Shown piece by piece: positions 1-7,113 of a stretch of DNA of 10,388 nucleotides. The notes under the pieces are model-generated. The model ran no database searches, had not been told where the DNA came from, and was given only the letters and a program-made list of their open reading frames with translations. Origin of the DNA: Nocardioidaceae bacterium (GTDB lineage: Bacteria; Actinomycetota; Actinomycetes; Propionibacteriales; Nocardioidaceae); the NCBI GenBank assembly GCA_013696365.1, contig JACCYS010000276.1:1-10388 (forward strand), written 5' to 3'. The position numbers and the translations under genes are program-made. Positions within the stretch are counted from its first letter, which is position 1, and each line of letters begins with the position of its first letter.

Positions 1-1592
1 TCGCAGAGCTAGCCGCCGAGCCGTACAAGCTCGAGCTGATCGGTCTCAAGGGGTCCGCCGGGACAAGCGGAGCCGCCGAGGTCGCCGAGGGCGCGAGCGT
101 GGAGGTGGGCGCCGGCGAGCTGACGATCTACGACAACATCAACCGCAAGGGCGAGACGGCCTGGCGGGATCTATGTCGTGGTCCGCACCTGCCCACCACC
201 AAGCGCATCCCAGCCTTCACCCTCACGCGCACCGCCGCCGCCTACTGGCGAGGCGACGCCAACAACAAGCAGCTGCAGCGGATCTATGGCACCGCATGGG
301 AGTCCAAAGAGGCGCTGGCAGATCATCTGCACCGCCTCGAGGAGGCTGCGCGCCGCGACCACCGCCGGCTCGGACAAGAGCTGGACCTCTTCAGTTTCCC
401 CGACGAGCTGGGTTCCGGTCTTGCTGTTTTTCACCCCAAGGGCGGCATCCTGCGGAAGACGATGGAGGACTACTCGCGGCAGCGCCATGTCGAGGCGGGC
501 TACGAGTTTGTCTACTCCCCGCACATCAGCAAGGGCAACCTGTTCGAGACGTCCGGTCACCTTCAGTGGTTCGCCGACGGCATGTACCCACCGATCCACG
601 TCGACGAGGAGCTGGCTGCCGACGGCACCGTGCGCAAGCCGGGGCAGGACTACTACCTCAAACCGATGAACTGCCCGTTCCACTGCCTGATCTTCCGCTC
701 GCGTGGGCGGTCCTACCGTGAGCTGCCGCTGCGCACGTTCGAGTTCGGCTCGGTCTACCGCTACGAGAAGTCCGGCGTTATCCACGGCCTGACCCGCGTG
801 CGCGGCATGACCCAGGACGACGCGCACATCTACTGCACCCGCGAGCAGCTGCGCGCCGAGTTGGCGTCGCTGTTGACTTTCGTCCTCGATCTCCTGCGTG
901 ACTATGGGTTGGACGATTTCTACCTCGAGTTGTCCACGAAGGACCCGGACAAGTACGTCGGTGCCGACGACGTCTGGGACGAAGCGACCCGCGCGCTCGC
1001 TGAGGTCGCCCAGTCGTCCGGCTTGGAGCTCGTCCCCGACCCGGGTGGCGCCGCCTTCTACGGGCCGAAGATCTCGGTCCAGGCCCGAGACGCCATCGGC
1101 CGCACCTGGCAGATGTCCACGATCCAGGTCGACTTCAACCTGCCCGAGCGATTCGGCCTCGAGTACGCTGCCGCCGACGGTTCGCGGCAACGGCCGGTGA
1201 TGATCCACCGCGCCTTGTTCGGGTCCATCGAGCGATTCATCGGTGTCCTCACCGAGCATTACGCCGGGGCGTTCCCGCCTTGGCTCGCGCCGGTGCAGGT
1301 TGTCGCCATCCCAGTGGCCGAACGGCATCTCGATCACCTGTACGCCGTCGCGGCCCAGCTGAAGGCCGCCGGCATCAGAGTGCAGGTCGACGACGCGGGG
1401 GACCGGATGCAGAAAAAAATCCGCACATCGCAACTGCAGAAGGTGCCCTACATGCTGTTAGCGGGTGACCGCGATGTCGACGGTGGCGCGGTCTCGTTCC
1501 GCTATCGAGACGGCGAGCAGGACAACGGTGTGCCGGTCGACCAAGCCGTCGCCCGCATCGTCGAGGCCGTCGCAACGCGGTCGCCCCGGTGA
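1..1592 (+). CDS. thrS: Threonyl-tRNA synthetase, 5' end missing
   Basis: Class II aminoacyl-tRNA synthetase that charges tRNA-Thr in the cytoplasm. The reading frame is open from base 3, so the gene starts before the window; 529 residues are visible, and roughly 150 N-terminal residues (TGS domain and part of the editing domain) are missing compared with the usual 650-700. The editing-domain motif LCRGPH (Cys codon at 174) carries the expected Cys and His. In the catalytic core the three zinc ligands of the family are present: Cys in KPMNCPFH (codon 672), His in RGMTQDDAH (codon 825) and His in motif 3, [13 protein letters not shown] (codon 1206). The C-terminal anticodon-binding domain begins near [13 protein letters not shown] and contains the conserved [17 protein letters not shown] segment. 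It is followed 7 nt later by the HIT gene, as in mycobacteria. Identification is firm. Confidence 0.97.
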   Translation, partial: AELAAEPYKLELIGLKGSAGTSGAAEVAEGASVEVGAGELTIYDNINRKGETAWRDLCRGPHLPTTKRIPAFTLTRTAAAYWRGDANNKQLQRIYGTAWESKEALADHLHRLEEAARRDHRRLGQELDLFSFPDELGSGLAVFHPKGGILRKTMEDYSRQRHVEAGYEFVYSPHISKGNLFETSGHLQWFADGMYPPIHVDEELAADGTVRKPGQDYYLKPMNCPFHCLIFRSRGRSYRELPLRTFEFGSVYRYEKSGVIHGLTRVRGMTQDDAHIYCTREQLRAELASLLTFVLDLLRDYGLDDFYLELSTKDPDKYVGADDVWDEATRALAEVAQSSGLELVPDPGGAAFYGPKISVQARDAIGRTWQMSTIQVDFNLPERFGLEYAAADGSRQRPVMIHRALFGSIERFIGVLTEHYAGAFPPWLAPVQVVAIPVAERHLDHLYAVAAQLKAAGIRVQVDDAGDRMQKKIRTSQLQKVPYMLLAGDRDVDGGAVSFRYRDGEQDNGVPVDQAVARIVEAVATRSPR

Positions 1593-1599
1593 CCGCCCT

Positions 1600-2112
1600 A
1601 TGAGCGCTGGCGACCTGCTTCAACGACTGTGGGCGCCGCACCGGATGGCCTACGTCACCGGCGAGGACCCCAGCTCACCCGAGCAGGACGACAGTTGCCC
1701 GTTCTGTCGGATCCCCGATGGCAACGACGCCGATTCGCTGGTGCTCACCCGCGGCGAGCTCGCCTATGCGGTGCTCAACCTGCATCCCTACAACCCCGGT
1801 CACCTCATGGTGCTTCCGTTTCGGCACGTGGCGGCCTACGAAGACCTGACGGCCGCCGAGGCGGCCGACGTCGCCCTGTTGACCCAGCAGGCGTTGCGGA
1901 CCGTACGCGCGGTGTCCGCACCGCACGGCTTCAACGTGGGGCTCAATCTCGGCGGGGTCGCCGGCGGCTCGGTGGCCGACCACCTGCACCAGCATGTGGT
2001 GCCCCGCTGGTCGGGGGACGCCAACTTCATCACCGTTGTGGGCGAGACCAAGCTGCTGCCGCAACTGCTCGCCGACACCCGCAACTTGCTCACCGAATCC
2101 TGGGAGCGCTGA
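1600..2112 (+). CDS. HIT-family protein, probable Ap4A phosphorylase/hydrolase
   Basis: 170-residue histidine-triad protein. The triad motif HLHQH-VV lies at residues 128-134 and is followed by PRW. It sits in a GFNVGLNLGGVAGGSVADHLHQHVVPRWSGDANF block closely resembling M. tuberculosis Rv2613c, reported as a diadenosine tetraphosphate phosphorylase. The NPGHLMVLP nucleotide-binding stretch is at residues 65-73. A CPFC pair (Cys33, Cys36) could be half of a structural zinc site of the kind seen in some HIT proteins. The ATG at 1600 was chosen because the protein aligns from LLQRLWAPHRMAYV onward; in-frame codons further upstream lie inside thrS and encode arginine-rich, shadow-like sequence. 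The ribosome binding site is weak (GGTGA overlapping the thrS stop), suggesting translation is coupled to thrS. The substrate is inferred from the family, not shown here. Confidence 0.9.
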   Translation: MSAGDLLQRLWAPHRMAYVTGEDPSSPEQDDSCPFCRIPDGNDADSLVLTRGELAYAVLNLHPYNPGHLMVLPFRHVAAYEDLTAAEAADVALLTQQALRTVRAVSAPHGFNVGLNLGGVAGGSVADHLHQHVVPRWSGDANFITVVGETKLLPQLLADTRNLLTESWER

Positions 2113-2139
2113 CCCCGCCCGATTGGCTCGGGCTAGGGG
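2113..2139. terminator. Convergent hairpin between HIT gene and EF-G2 gene
   Basis: The short gap between the two convergent stop codons holds a hairpin. GCCCGA (2117-2122) pairs with TCGGGC (2128-2133) around a TTGGC loop. CCCC (2113-2116) can extend the stem by pairing with GGGG (2136-2139) across a 2-nt TA bulge. It reads as a hairpin on both strands and overlaps the TAG stop of the minus-strand gene. There is no T-tract on either side, so it would be a non-canonical, actinobacterial-style bidirectional terminator. The stem is seen in the sequence; the terminator role is inferred. Confidence 0.5.
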
Positions 2140-4313
2140 GTGTGGAGTTTGGTTAGCAGGTGGTCAGGCAGTGCCTCATACCGGGCGAATGACCGCGAGA
2201 ACGCGCCGGTTCCGTGGCTGAGCGAGCGCAGGTCGACGGCGTAGCGCATCAACTCGAGCGCCGGCACCTCTGCACGCACAACGGTACGACGACCGGGCAC
2301 CGCCTCTGTTCCGAGCACCCGGGCGCGGCGGCCCGACAGGTCACCCATCACCGCGCCGACATAGTCATCGTCGATCAGCACGTCCACCGTGTCGATCGGC
2401 TCCAGCACACTGACGTCAGCGGCGGTAGCCGCCTCACGCAGGGCCAGCCCGCCAGCCATCTGGAAGGCCATGTCGGAGGAGTCCACGCTGTGGGCCTTGC
2501 CGTCGGTCAGCGTCACCGCGATGTCGACCAGCGGGTGACCGGTCGCCACGCCGCGGGCCATCTGGGTGACCACACCCTTCTCGACGCTGGGAATGAACTG
2601 GCGGGGCACCGAACCCCCCACCACCTTGTCGAAGAACTGGAACCCCGTCCCGTGCGGCAGCGGATGCACATCGATCTCACACACCGCGAACTGGCCGTGA
2701 CCACCGGACTGCTTCACGTGCCGACCCCGGCCCGAACCTGCCCGGGCGAACGTCTCGCGCAGCGCCACCACCACGTCCTGCCGGTCGACGCTTACCCCAT
2801 AGCGACTGCGCAACCGGTCGATCAACAAGTCAGCGTGCGCCTCGCCCATTGTCCACAGCACCAACTGGTGGGTGTCCGTGTTGTGCTCGATGCGCAGCGT
2901 GGGGTCCTCTGCTGCCAGACGCATCAGGCCCTGGCTGAGTTTGTCCTCGTCGGCCTTCGTATGCGCTTCGACCGCCACTGGGAACAACGGCTCGGGCAAC
3001 TGCCAGGGCTCCATCAGCAGCGGCCGGTCCCTGTCCGACAGCGTGTCCCCAGTCTCGGCCCGGGTCAGCCGCGCCACCGCGCAGATGTTGCCCGCAACGC
3101 ACTGTGACAGTGGACGCAACGTGGCCCCCAGCGGTGTCGACAGTGCGCCCAGCTTCTCGTCCTCGTCGTGGTCGGGGTGCCCGGTGTGCAACTCCTGGGA
3201 CTGAGCATCCGGACGGAACGACGAGGAATGCCCGGACACGTGCACCGCCGAGTCGGCCCGCAATGTACCGGAGAACACTCGCACGAGCGAGATGCGGCCC
3301 AGGTACGGGTCAGTGGTCGTCTTGACCACCTCGGCCAACAGCGGCCCGCCTGGGTCGCAGGTGCTGCTTTCGACGCGGGCGCCGGCGACGGTGAACACCG
3401 CCGGCATGGGGTGCTCCAGCGGAGCCGGGAAGGCCTGCGTCATCACCTCGATGAGCTCGACGAGACCGAGCCCGCTGGTGGCGCACACCGGGATGACCGG
3501 GAACAGGGCGGCACGAGCGATCGCGGTCTCGAGGTCGGCGACCAGGATTTTGGCGTCGATGTCCTCCCCGCCGAGATAGCGGTCCATCAGGCCCTCGTCC
3601 TCGGAGCCCTCGATGATCGCCTCGATCAGCGCACCGCGCGCTTCGACCACTTGGGCAGCCTCGTCTGCACTGGCCGTTCGCGGCGTACGACCGGTGACGC
3701 CGGGTGATGCACTCGAGCCCACATAGTCGTGCACTTGCTGAGACAGCAGCCCGGCCAGCGCCACGGCGGGGCTGCCGAAGGGCAGATAGAGCGGCACTGC
3801 GGTCTCCCCGAAGGCCGTCTGCACGGCGGCCACAGTGTCGGCGTAGTTGGCCCGCGGATGATCGAGCTTGCTGATCACCACCGCACACGGCATACCGACC
3901 GCTGCGCACTCCTGCCACAGCATGCGGGTCACGCCCCGGATCTCCTCGGTGGCCGGCACCACGAACAGTGCACAGTCCGCCGCCCGCAGACCCGCACGCA
4001 GCTCACCGACATAGTCGGCGTAACCGGGGGTGTCCAACAGGTTGACCGTCAAGTCCTCCACCGGCAGTGGTGCCAACGACAGGCCGACCGAGCGTTGCTG
4101 CCGGACAGCAGCCTCGTCGTGGTCGGTGACCGTGTTGCCGGCTTCGGTCGTGCCGGCGCGGGTGAGCACTCCGGCCGTCAGCAGCAAGTGCTCGACCAAA
4201 GTGGTCTTGCCAGCCCCGGACGGGCCCACGAGCACCACATTGCGCACCTGATCCGGGTGGGCAGGCGCGGTGGTCACGCCGTTACCGCGCGGCGTTGATG
4301 ATCTGTCCGCCAT
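2133..4313 (-). CDS. Elongation factor G-like protein, EF-G2 type
   Basis: 726-residue translational-GTPase paralogue, close in length and motifs to mycobacterial FusA2 (EF-G2). Domain order is G domain (about 20-300), domain II (about 302-435), domain III (about 440-515), domain IV (about 517-635) and domain V (about 637-715). G1 is GPSGAGKT (30-37), G3 is DTPGY (94-98) and G4 is SKLD (148-151). Canonical EF-G has DTPGH and NKMD, and its switch I RGITI appears here as RSVGLS. Domain IV keeps QSGGHGQ (535-541) and a tip loop with His609 (KAHSVDSSDMAF). Domain II carries an acidic/His insertion, GHPDHDEDEKLGALSTPLG, which I recall as typical of EF-G2. The ATG at 4313 is fixed by a strong Shine-Dalgarno; the frame stays open further upstream but only as antisense of pgsA. 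Cellular role is unknown: M. smegmatis EF-G2 was reported to bind GTP but lack ribosome-stimulated GTPase activity. Confidence 0.92.
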   Translation of the reverse strand: MADRSSTPRGNGVTTAPAHPDQVRNVVLVGPSGAGKTTLVEHLLLTAGVLTRAGTTEAGNTVTDHDEAAVRQQRSVGLSLAPLPVEDLTVNLLDTPGYADYVGELRAGLRAADCALFVVPATEEIRGVTRMLWQECAAVGMPCAVVISKLDHPRANYADTVAAVQTAFGETAVPLYLPFGSPAVALAGLLSQQVHDYVGSSASPGVTGRTPRTASADEAAQVVEARGALIEAIIEGSEDEGLMDRYLGGEDIDAKILVADLETAIARAALFPVIPVCATSGLGLVELIEVMTQAFPAPLEHPMPAVFTVAGARVESSTCDPGGPLLAEVVKTTTDPYLGRISLVRVFSGTLRADSAVHVSGHSSSFRPDAQSQELHTGHPDHDEDEKLGALSTPLGATLRPLSQCVAGNICAVARLTRAETGDTLSDRDRPLLMEPWQLPEPLFPVAVEAHTKADEDKLSQGLMRLAAEDPTLRIEHNTDTHQLVLWTMGEAHADLLIDRLRSRYGVSVDRQDVVVALRETFARAGSGRGRHVKQSGGHGQFAVCEIDVHPLPHGTGFQFFDKVVGGSVPRQFIPSVEKGVVTQMARGVATGHPLVDIAVTLTDGKAHSVDSSDMAFQMAGGLALREAATAADVSVLEPIDTVDVLIDDDYVGAVMGDLSGRRARVLGTEAVPGRRTVVRAEVPALELMRYAVDLRSLSHGTGAFSRSFARYEALPDHLLTKLHTP

Positions 4314-4320
4314 GGCAAGT

Positions 4321-4328
4321 CTCCTCCC
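4321..4328 (-). promoter_or_regulatory. Strong Shine-Dalgarno for the EF-G2 gene
   Basis: On the minus strand this reads GGGAGGAG, 7 nt before the ATG at 4313. It is the best ribosome binding site in the window and decides the start among several in-frame upstream options. Confidence 0.8.
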
Positions 4329-4355
4329 ACACTGGTCAGGCCAGCCAACACTGGT
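4329..4355. repeat. Paired ACACTGGT direct repeat, possible operator
   Basis: ACACTGGT occurs at 4329-4336 and again at 4348-4355, a 19-bp period, in the 87-nt gap between the divergent EF-G2 and pgsA genes. Between them CTGG-tcagg-CCAG can form a small hairpin, and the second copy sits in ACAC-TG-GTGT, a near-palindrome. Helical-scale spacing in a divergent promoter region is compatible with a regulator site, but no known operator is recognised and chance cannot be excluded. Confidence 0.3.
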
Positions 4356-4362
4356 GTGACCG

Positions 4363-4390
4363 CCGACACAAGAGGTCACCTGGGTAGCCT
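4363..4390 (+). promoter_or_regulatory. pgsA: Candidate sigma-A-type promoter for pgsA
   Basis: CCGACA (4363-4368, matching GACA of TTGACA) is followed after 16 nt by TAGCCT (4385-4390, fits TANNNT). Transcription would start around 4396-4400, only a few bases before the ATG at 4401, so the transcript would be leaderless or nearly so. A GGAG at 4392-4395 could act as a Shine-Dalgarno only if transcription starts upstream of it. Motif match only. Confidence 0.35.
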
Positions 4391-4400
4391 TGGAGTCACG

Positions 4401-5018
4401 ATGCTTGAACGCTTCCGGCAGTACTGGACCTCGCTGCTTGCACCGGTCGCGGACGCGCTGCTGCGGGCCGGGGTGAGCCCCGATCTGGTCACCCTCGTGG
4501 GCACTCTCGGCGTCAGTGCCGGTGCGTTGATCTTCTTCCCCCTGGGCATGTTGTGGGTCGGGGTGCTGGTCATCGGGGTGTTCGTCTTCGCCGACCTGAT
4601 CGACGGGTACATGGCTCGCTCGTCGGGTCGCTCGTCGCAATGGGGCGCTTGGCTGGACTCCACCTTGGACCGTGTTGGGGACGCGGCGATCTTTGGTGGG
4701 CTGGTGTTGTGGTTCGCGGGCGGCGGTGACGACCCGGTGCTCATGTCGGTGGCGCTGTGGTGCCTGGTGATGGGTTCGGTGACCTCGTATGCCCGAGCCC
4801 GCGCGGAGGGCCTGGGTATGCAGGCGAAGGGGGGGATCGCTGAGCGTGCCGACCGGTTGGCAGCCGTCCTGCTCGCCGCCTTCTTTGCTGACGCGCTGAA
4901 CCTCGAGGTCTTGCTTGCTGTCACGTTGTGGGTCCTGGCCGTCGCCAGCACCGTCACCGTGGGGCAGCGGGCGTTGGCGGTACGCCGCCAGGCGGTTGAG
5001 CCGGCCGGCATGCGGTGA
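4401..5018 (+). CDS. pgsA: Phosphatidylinositol phosphate synthase (CDP-alcohol phosphatidyltransferase)
   Basis: 205-residue polytopic membrane enzyme that in actinobacteria joins CDP-diacylglycerol and inositol 1-phosphate to make phosphatidylinositol phosphate, the precursor of PI and of phosphatidylinositol mannosides. The full CDP-alcohol phosphotransferase signature D-x2-D-G-x2-A-R-x8-G-x3-D-x3-D is present (Asp65, Asp68, Gly69, Ala72, Arg73, Gly82, Asp86, Asp90). Hydrophobic segments at about 28-63, 93-123 and 148-190 fit the family's six-helix fold. The ATG at 4401 was chosen over a GTG at 4356 because mycobacterial PgsA1 aligns from this N-terminus and GGAG lies just upstream. The PIP synthase assignment, rather than phosphatidylglycerophosphate synthase, rests on the neighbouring acyltransferase and pimA genes. 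Its stop overlaps the start of the next gene by 4 nt. Confidence 0.93.
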   Translation: MLERFRQYWTSLLAPVADALLRAGVSPDLVTLVGTLGVSAGALIFFPLGMLWVGVLVIGVFVFADLIDGYMARSSGRSSQWGAWLDSTLDRVGDAAIFGGLVLWFAGGGDDPVLMSVALWCLVMGSVTSYARARAEGLGMQAKGGIAERADRLAAVLLAAFFADALNLEVLLAVTLWVLAVASTVTVGQRALAVRRQAVEPAGMR

Positions 5019-5923
5019 GCGGCCGCGACCAGGTCGTTGCCCGTGCTCTGCGGGCCGGGTGGGCGGTGGGTTCGCGAGTGCCCGACGCGTTCGCCACCCG
5101 GCTGCTGGATGTCGCTGCCGACCAGACTTGGCGAGCGCGCGGCGCGGGTGTACGCCAGCTCGAGCGCAACCTCGCACGGGCTGCACCGGAAGTGCACGGT
5201 GACCGTCTACACGACCTGGGCAGGGCGGCGATGCGGTCGTACTTTCGCTACTGGGGCGAGACTTTTCAACTGCCACGCTGGTCCGAGCAGGAGATCCGCG
5301 ATCGCGTTGTGGTGCACGACGGGCACCGGTTGCATGACGCGTATGCGGCGGGGCACGGTGTCGTCGGTGCGCTGCCGCACAGCGGCAACTGGGACCTCGC
5401 TGGCGCCTGGGCATGCTCGCTCGGGATGCCGCTGACCACCGTCGCGGAACGACTACGACCCGAGAAGTTGTACGCCGACTTCGTCGCCTACCGGGTCTCG
5501 CTGGGCATGGAGATCTTGCCGCTGTCAGGCGCTGGCCCATCGCTACGTCTGCTGGTGGAACGCTTGCGCGCCGGCCGCTTCGTGCCGCTGCTCGCCGACC
5601 GGGACCTGTCTCGCGGCGGTGTGGTCGTCCCGCTGCTCGGCGAGGACGCGAGTGTGCCGAGCGGCCCTGCTCGGCTGGCCCAGCTGGCAGGTGCCACGCT
5701 GCTGCCGATCACCTGTGACTACACCGGCCCGCAGGGGGCGGCAGGTCAGATGCATCTGCGCATGCACGAACCGGTGCCCCATGTGTCTGGTCGTGCAGGT
5801 GCGGTCGCAATGACGAGCGCGGTCGCGGACGCCTTCAGCGCTGCGATTATGGCGGCGCCCACCGACTGGCACATGCTGCAGCCGGTGTTTGTCGCCGATC
5901 CCGCTGTCCCGGGCCGCTCATGA
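5015..5923 (+). CDS. patA: Phosphatidylinositol mannoside acyltransferase
   Basis: 302-residue lysophospholipid-acyltransferase-type enzyme, homologous by motif and position to M. tuberculosis Rv2611c (PatA), which acylates the mannose of PIM1/PIM2 on the cytoplasmic face of the membrane. The catalytic H-x4-D motif is HSGNWD at His122-Asp127. Other family blocks are RSYFRYWGETF (74-84), VAERLRPEKLYADFVAYR (143-160) and PLLADRDLSRGGVVVPLLGE (191-210), the last followed by the PSGPARLA segment. The GTG start at 5015 overlaps the pgsA stop in a GTGA configuration, and the stop overlaps the pimA start in ATGA, so it is probably translated by coupling within one transcript. The family is the same as lipid A acyltransferase HtrB/LpxL, but context makes the PIM role clear. 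Confidence 0.92.
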   Translation: MSGRDQVVARALRAGWAVGSRVPDAFATRLLDVAADQTWRARGAGVRQLERNLARAAPEVHGDRLHDLGRAAMRSYFRYWGETFQLPRWSEQEIRDRVVVHDGHRLHDAYAAGHGVVGALPHSGNWDLAGAWACSLGMPLTTVAERLRPEKLYADFVAYRVSLGMEILPLSGAGPSLRLLVERLRAGRFVPLLADRDLSRGGVVVPLLGEDASVPSGPARLAQLAGATLLPITCDYTGPQGAAGQMHLRMHEPVPHVSGRAGAVAMTSAVADAFSAAIMAAPTDWHMLQPVFVADPAVPGRS

Positions 5924-7113
5924 AGGTGGGGATCGTCTGCCCGTACGCATTTGACGTGCCCGGGGGAGTGCAGCAGCACGTACGCGAGCTCGCCGAGGCG
6001 CTGCAGGGTCGGGGGGTCCAGGTGAGCGTGCTCGCACCGGTCGAGTCGGCCACATCGCAGCCGGCGCACGTGGTGACAGTGCCCGGCGTTGTACCCGTCG
6101 CCTATAACGGGTCGGTGGCTCGGCTGTCGTTCGGGCCGAGCTCGGTGCGTCGCGTGCGCCGATGGATGGCCACCGAAAGCCTCGACCTGTTGCACGTACA
6201 CGAGCCCGCCGTGCCCAGCCTGTCCCTGCTGGCGCTGCGAGCCGCCGAGGTCCCCGTGGTGGCGACCTTTCACGCGGCGATGGCCAGCAACTCCAGAGCG
6301 CTGGCAGTGGTTGCCCCGGTGTTGCGGCCCGCCTTGGAGCGCATCACGGCACGGATCGCGGTCAGCAGGTCAGCCCTGGTGACGATGCGTCGACACTTCG
6401 GTGGCGCCGGTGTCGTGATCCCGAACGGTCTGCAGGTGTCGCGCTTCGCCGCAGCCCAGGCCCAGCCGCGTTGGTCGGCCGACGGCGGTTCAGTGGTGTT
6501 CCTCGGCCGCATGGATGAGCCTCGCAAGGGTCTTTCGGTGCTCCTGGAGGCCTGGCCGCGCATCCTCAATCGCCACCCCGCTGCCCGGCTGATCATCGCG
6601 GGGCCCGGTGACGTGCAACAGGTCCGAGGCCGCGTCGATTCTGCTGGGGGTGCTGTGGCACGCACGGTCGAGGTGCTGGGGCCCTTGGCGGCTCGGGACG
6701 CGGCTAGCCTGCTGGCCACGGCAGATGTTTTTGTTGCCCCACACACCGGCAGTGAGAGCTTCGGCATGGTGTTGGTCGAGGCCATGGCAGCCGGTGCGTC
6801 GGTGCTGGCCAGCGATCTGTCGGCTTTTGCCGACGTACTGGAGCACGGCGCGGCGGGGCGACTGTTCCCGACAGGCGATCCCACGGCATTGGCAGCTGGG
6901 CTCGACGTGCTGCTGAGCGAACCGGCAGTCAGGTCAGCTCTTGCCCGCCGGGCCGCCGGTGAGGTGCGGTCCTACGACTGGTCGGTGGTGGCCGGAAGGA
7001 TCTTGCGGGTCTACGAGGCCGCCGCAGGCAGCGGCCGAGTCGCCTCTCGACAACGCAGCCTGACGACCACCTCGGTCAGTCGCGACGTCGGGTCGGTGGT
7101 GGTGCCACCGTGA
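5920..7113 (+). CDS. pimA: Phosphatidylinositol alpha-mannosyltransferase PimA
   Basis: 397-residue GT4-family GT-B glycosyltransferase that transfers mannose from GDP-mannose to phosphatidylinositol, the first committed step of PIM synthesis, on the cytoplasmic face of the plasma membrane. The N-terminus VGIVCPYAFDVPGGVQQHV matches PimA, including the DVPGG loop (12-16). PYNGSVARL of PimA is matched by AYNGSVARL (61-69). His118 in VVATFH corresponds to the catalytic-site His118 of M. smegmatis PimA. The donor-site residues Arg197 and Lys203 fall in FLGRMDEPRKG. The E-x7-E motif is Glu279 and Glu287 in ESFGMVLVEAMAAG. The ATG at 5920 overlaps the upstream stop. The final 30 or so residues are Ser/Arg/Val-rich and poorly conserved, as is usual in this family. 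Confidence 0.96.
   Translation: MKVGIVCPYAFDVPGGVQQHVRELAEALQGRGVQVSVLAPVESATSQPAHVVTVPGVVPVAYNGSVARLSFGPSSVRRVRRWMATESLDLLHVHEPAVPSLSLLALRAAEVPVVATFHAAMASNSRALAVVAPVLRPALERITARIAVSRSALVTMRRHFGGAGVVIPNGLQVSRFAAAQAQPRWSADGGSVVFLGRMDEPRKGLSVLLEAWPRILNRHPAARLIIAGPGDVQQVRGRVDSAGGAVARTVEVLGPLAARDAASLLATADVFVAPHTGSESFGMVLVEAMAAGASVLASDLSAFADVLEHGAAGRLFPTGDPTALAAGLDVLLSEPAVRSALARRAAGEVRSYDWSVVAGRILRVYEAAAGSGRVASRQRSLTTTSVSRDVGSVVVPP

Noticed and set aside
1413..1419. A7 run in thrS as a possible programmed slippage site
   Set aside because: It encodes Lys-Lys-Ile in the conserved [15 protein letters not shown] region and the frame continues correctly to the normal C-terminus; no alternative frame product is evident.
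171..1433. 420-codon open frame on the minus strand across thrS
   Set aside because: Shadow of thrS codon bias (third-position G/C). The translation has no recognisable family motif, while the plus strand encodes unambiguous ThrRS.
4314..5540. Upstream in-frame extension of the EF-G2 reading frame on the minus strand, adding about 400 residues
   Set aside because: It is antisense to pgsA and the acyltransferase, is rich in Arg/Pro/His low-complexity sequence typical of high-GC shadow frames, and the strong Shine-Dalgarno at 4321-4328 marks the ATG at 4313 as the start.
5015..5923. Lipid A-type HtrB/LpxL late acyltransferase
   Set aside because: Same superfamily, but the position between pgsA and pimA in a high-GC actinobacterial locus fits PIM acyltransferase; no other lipid A genes are present.
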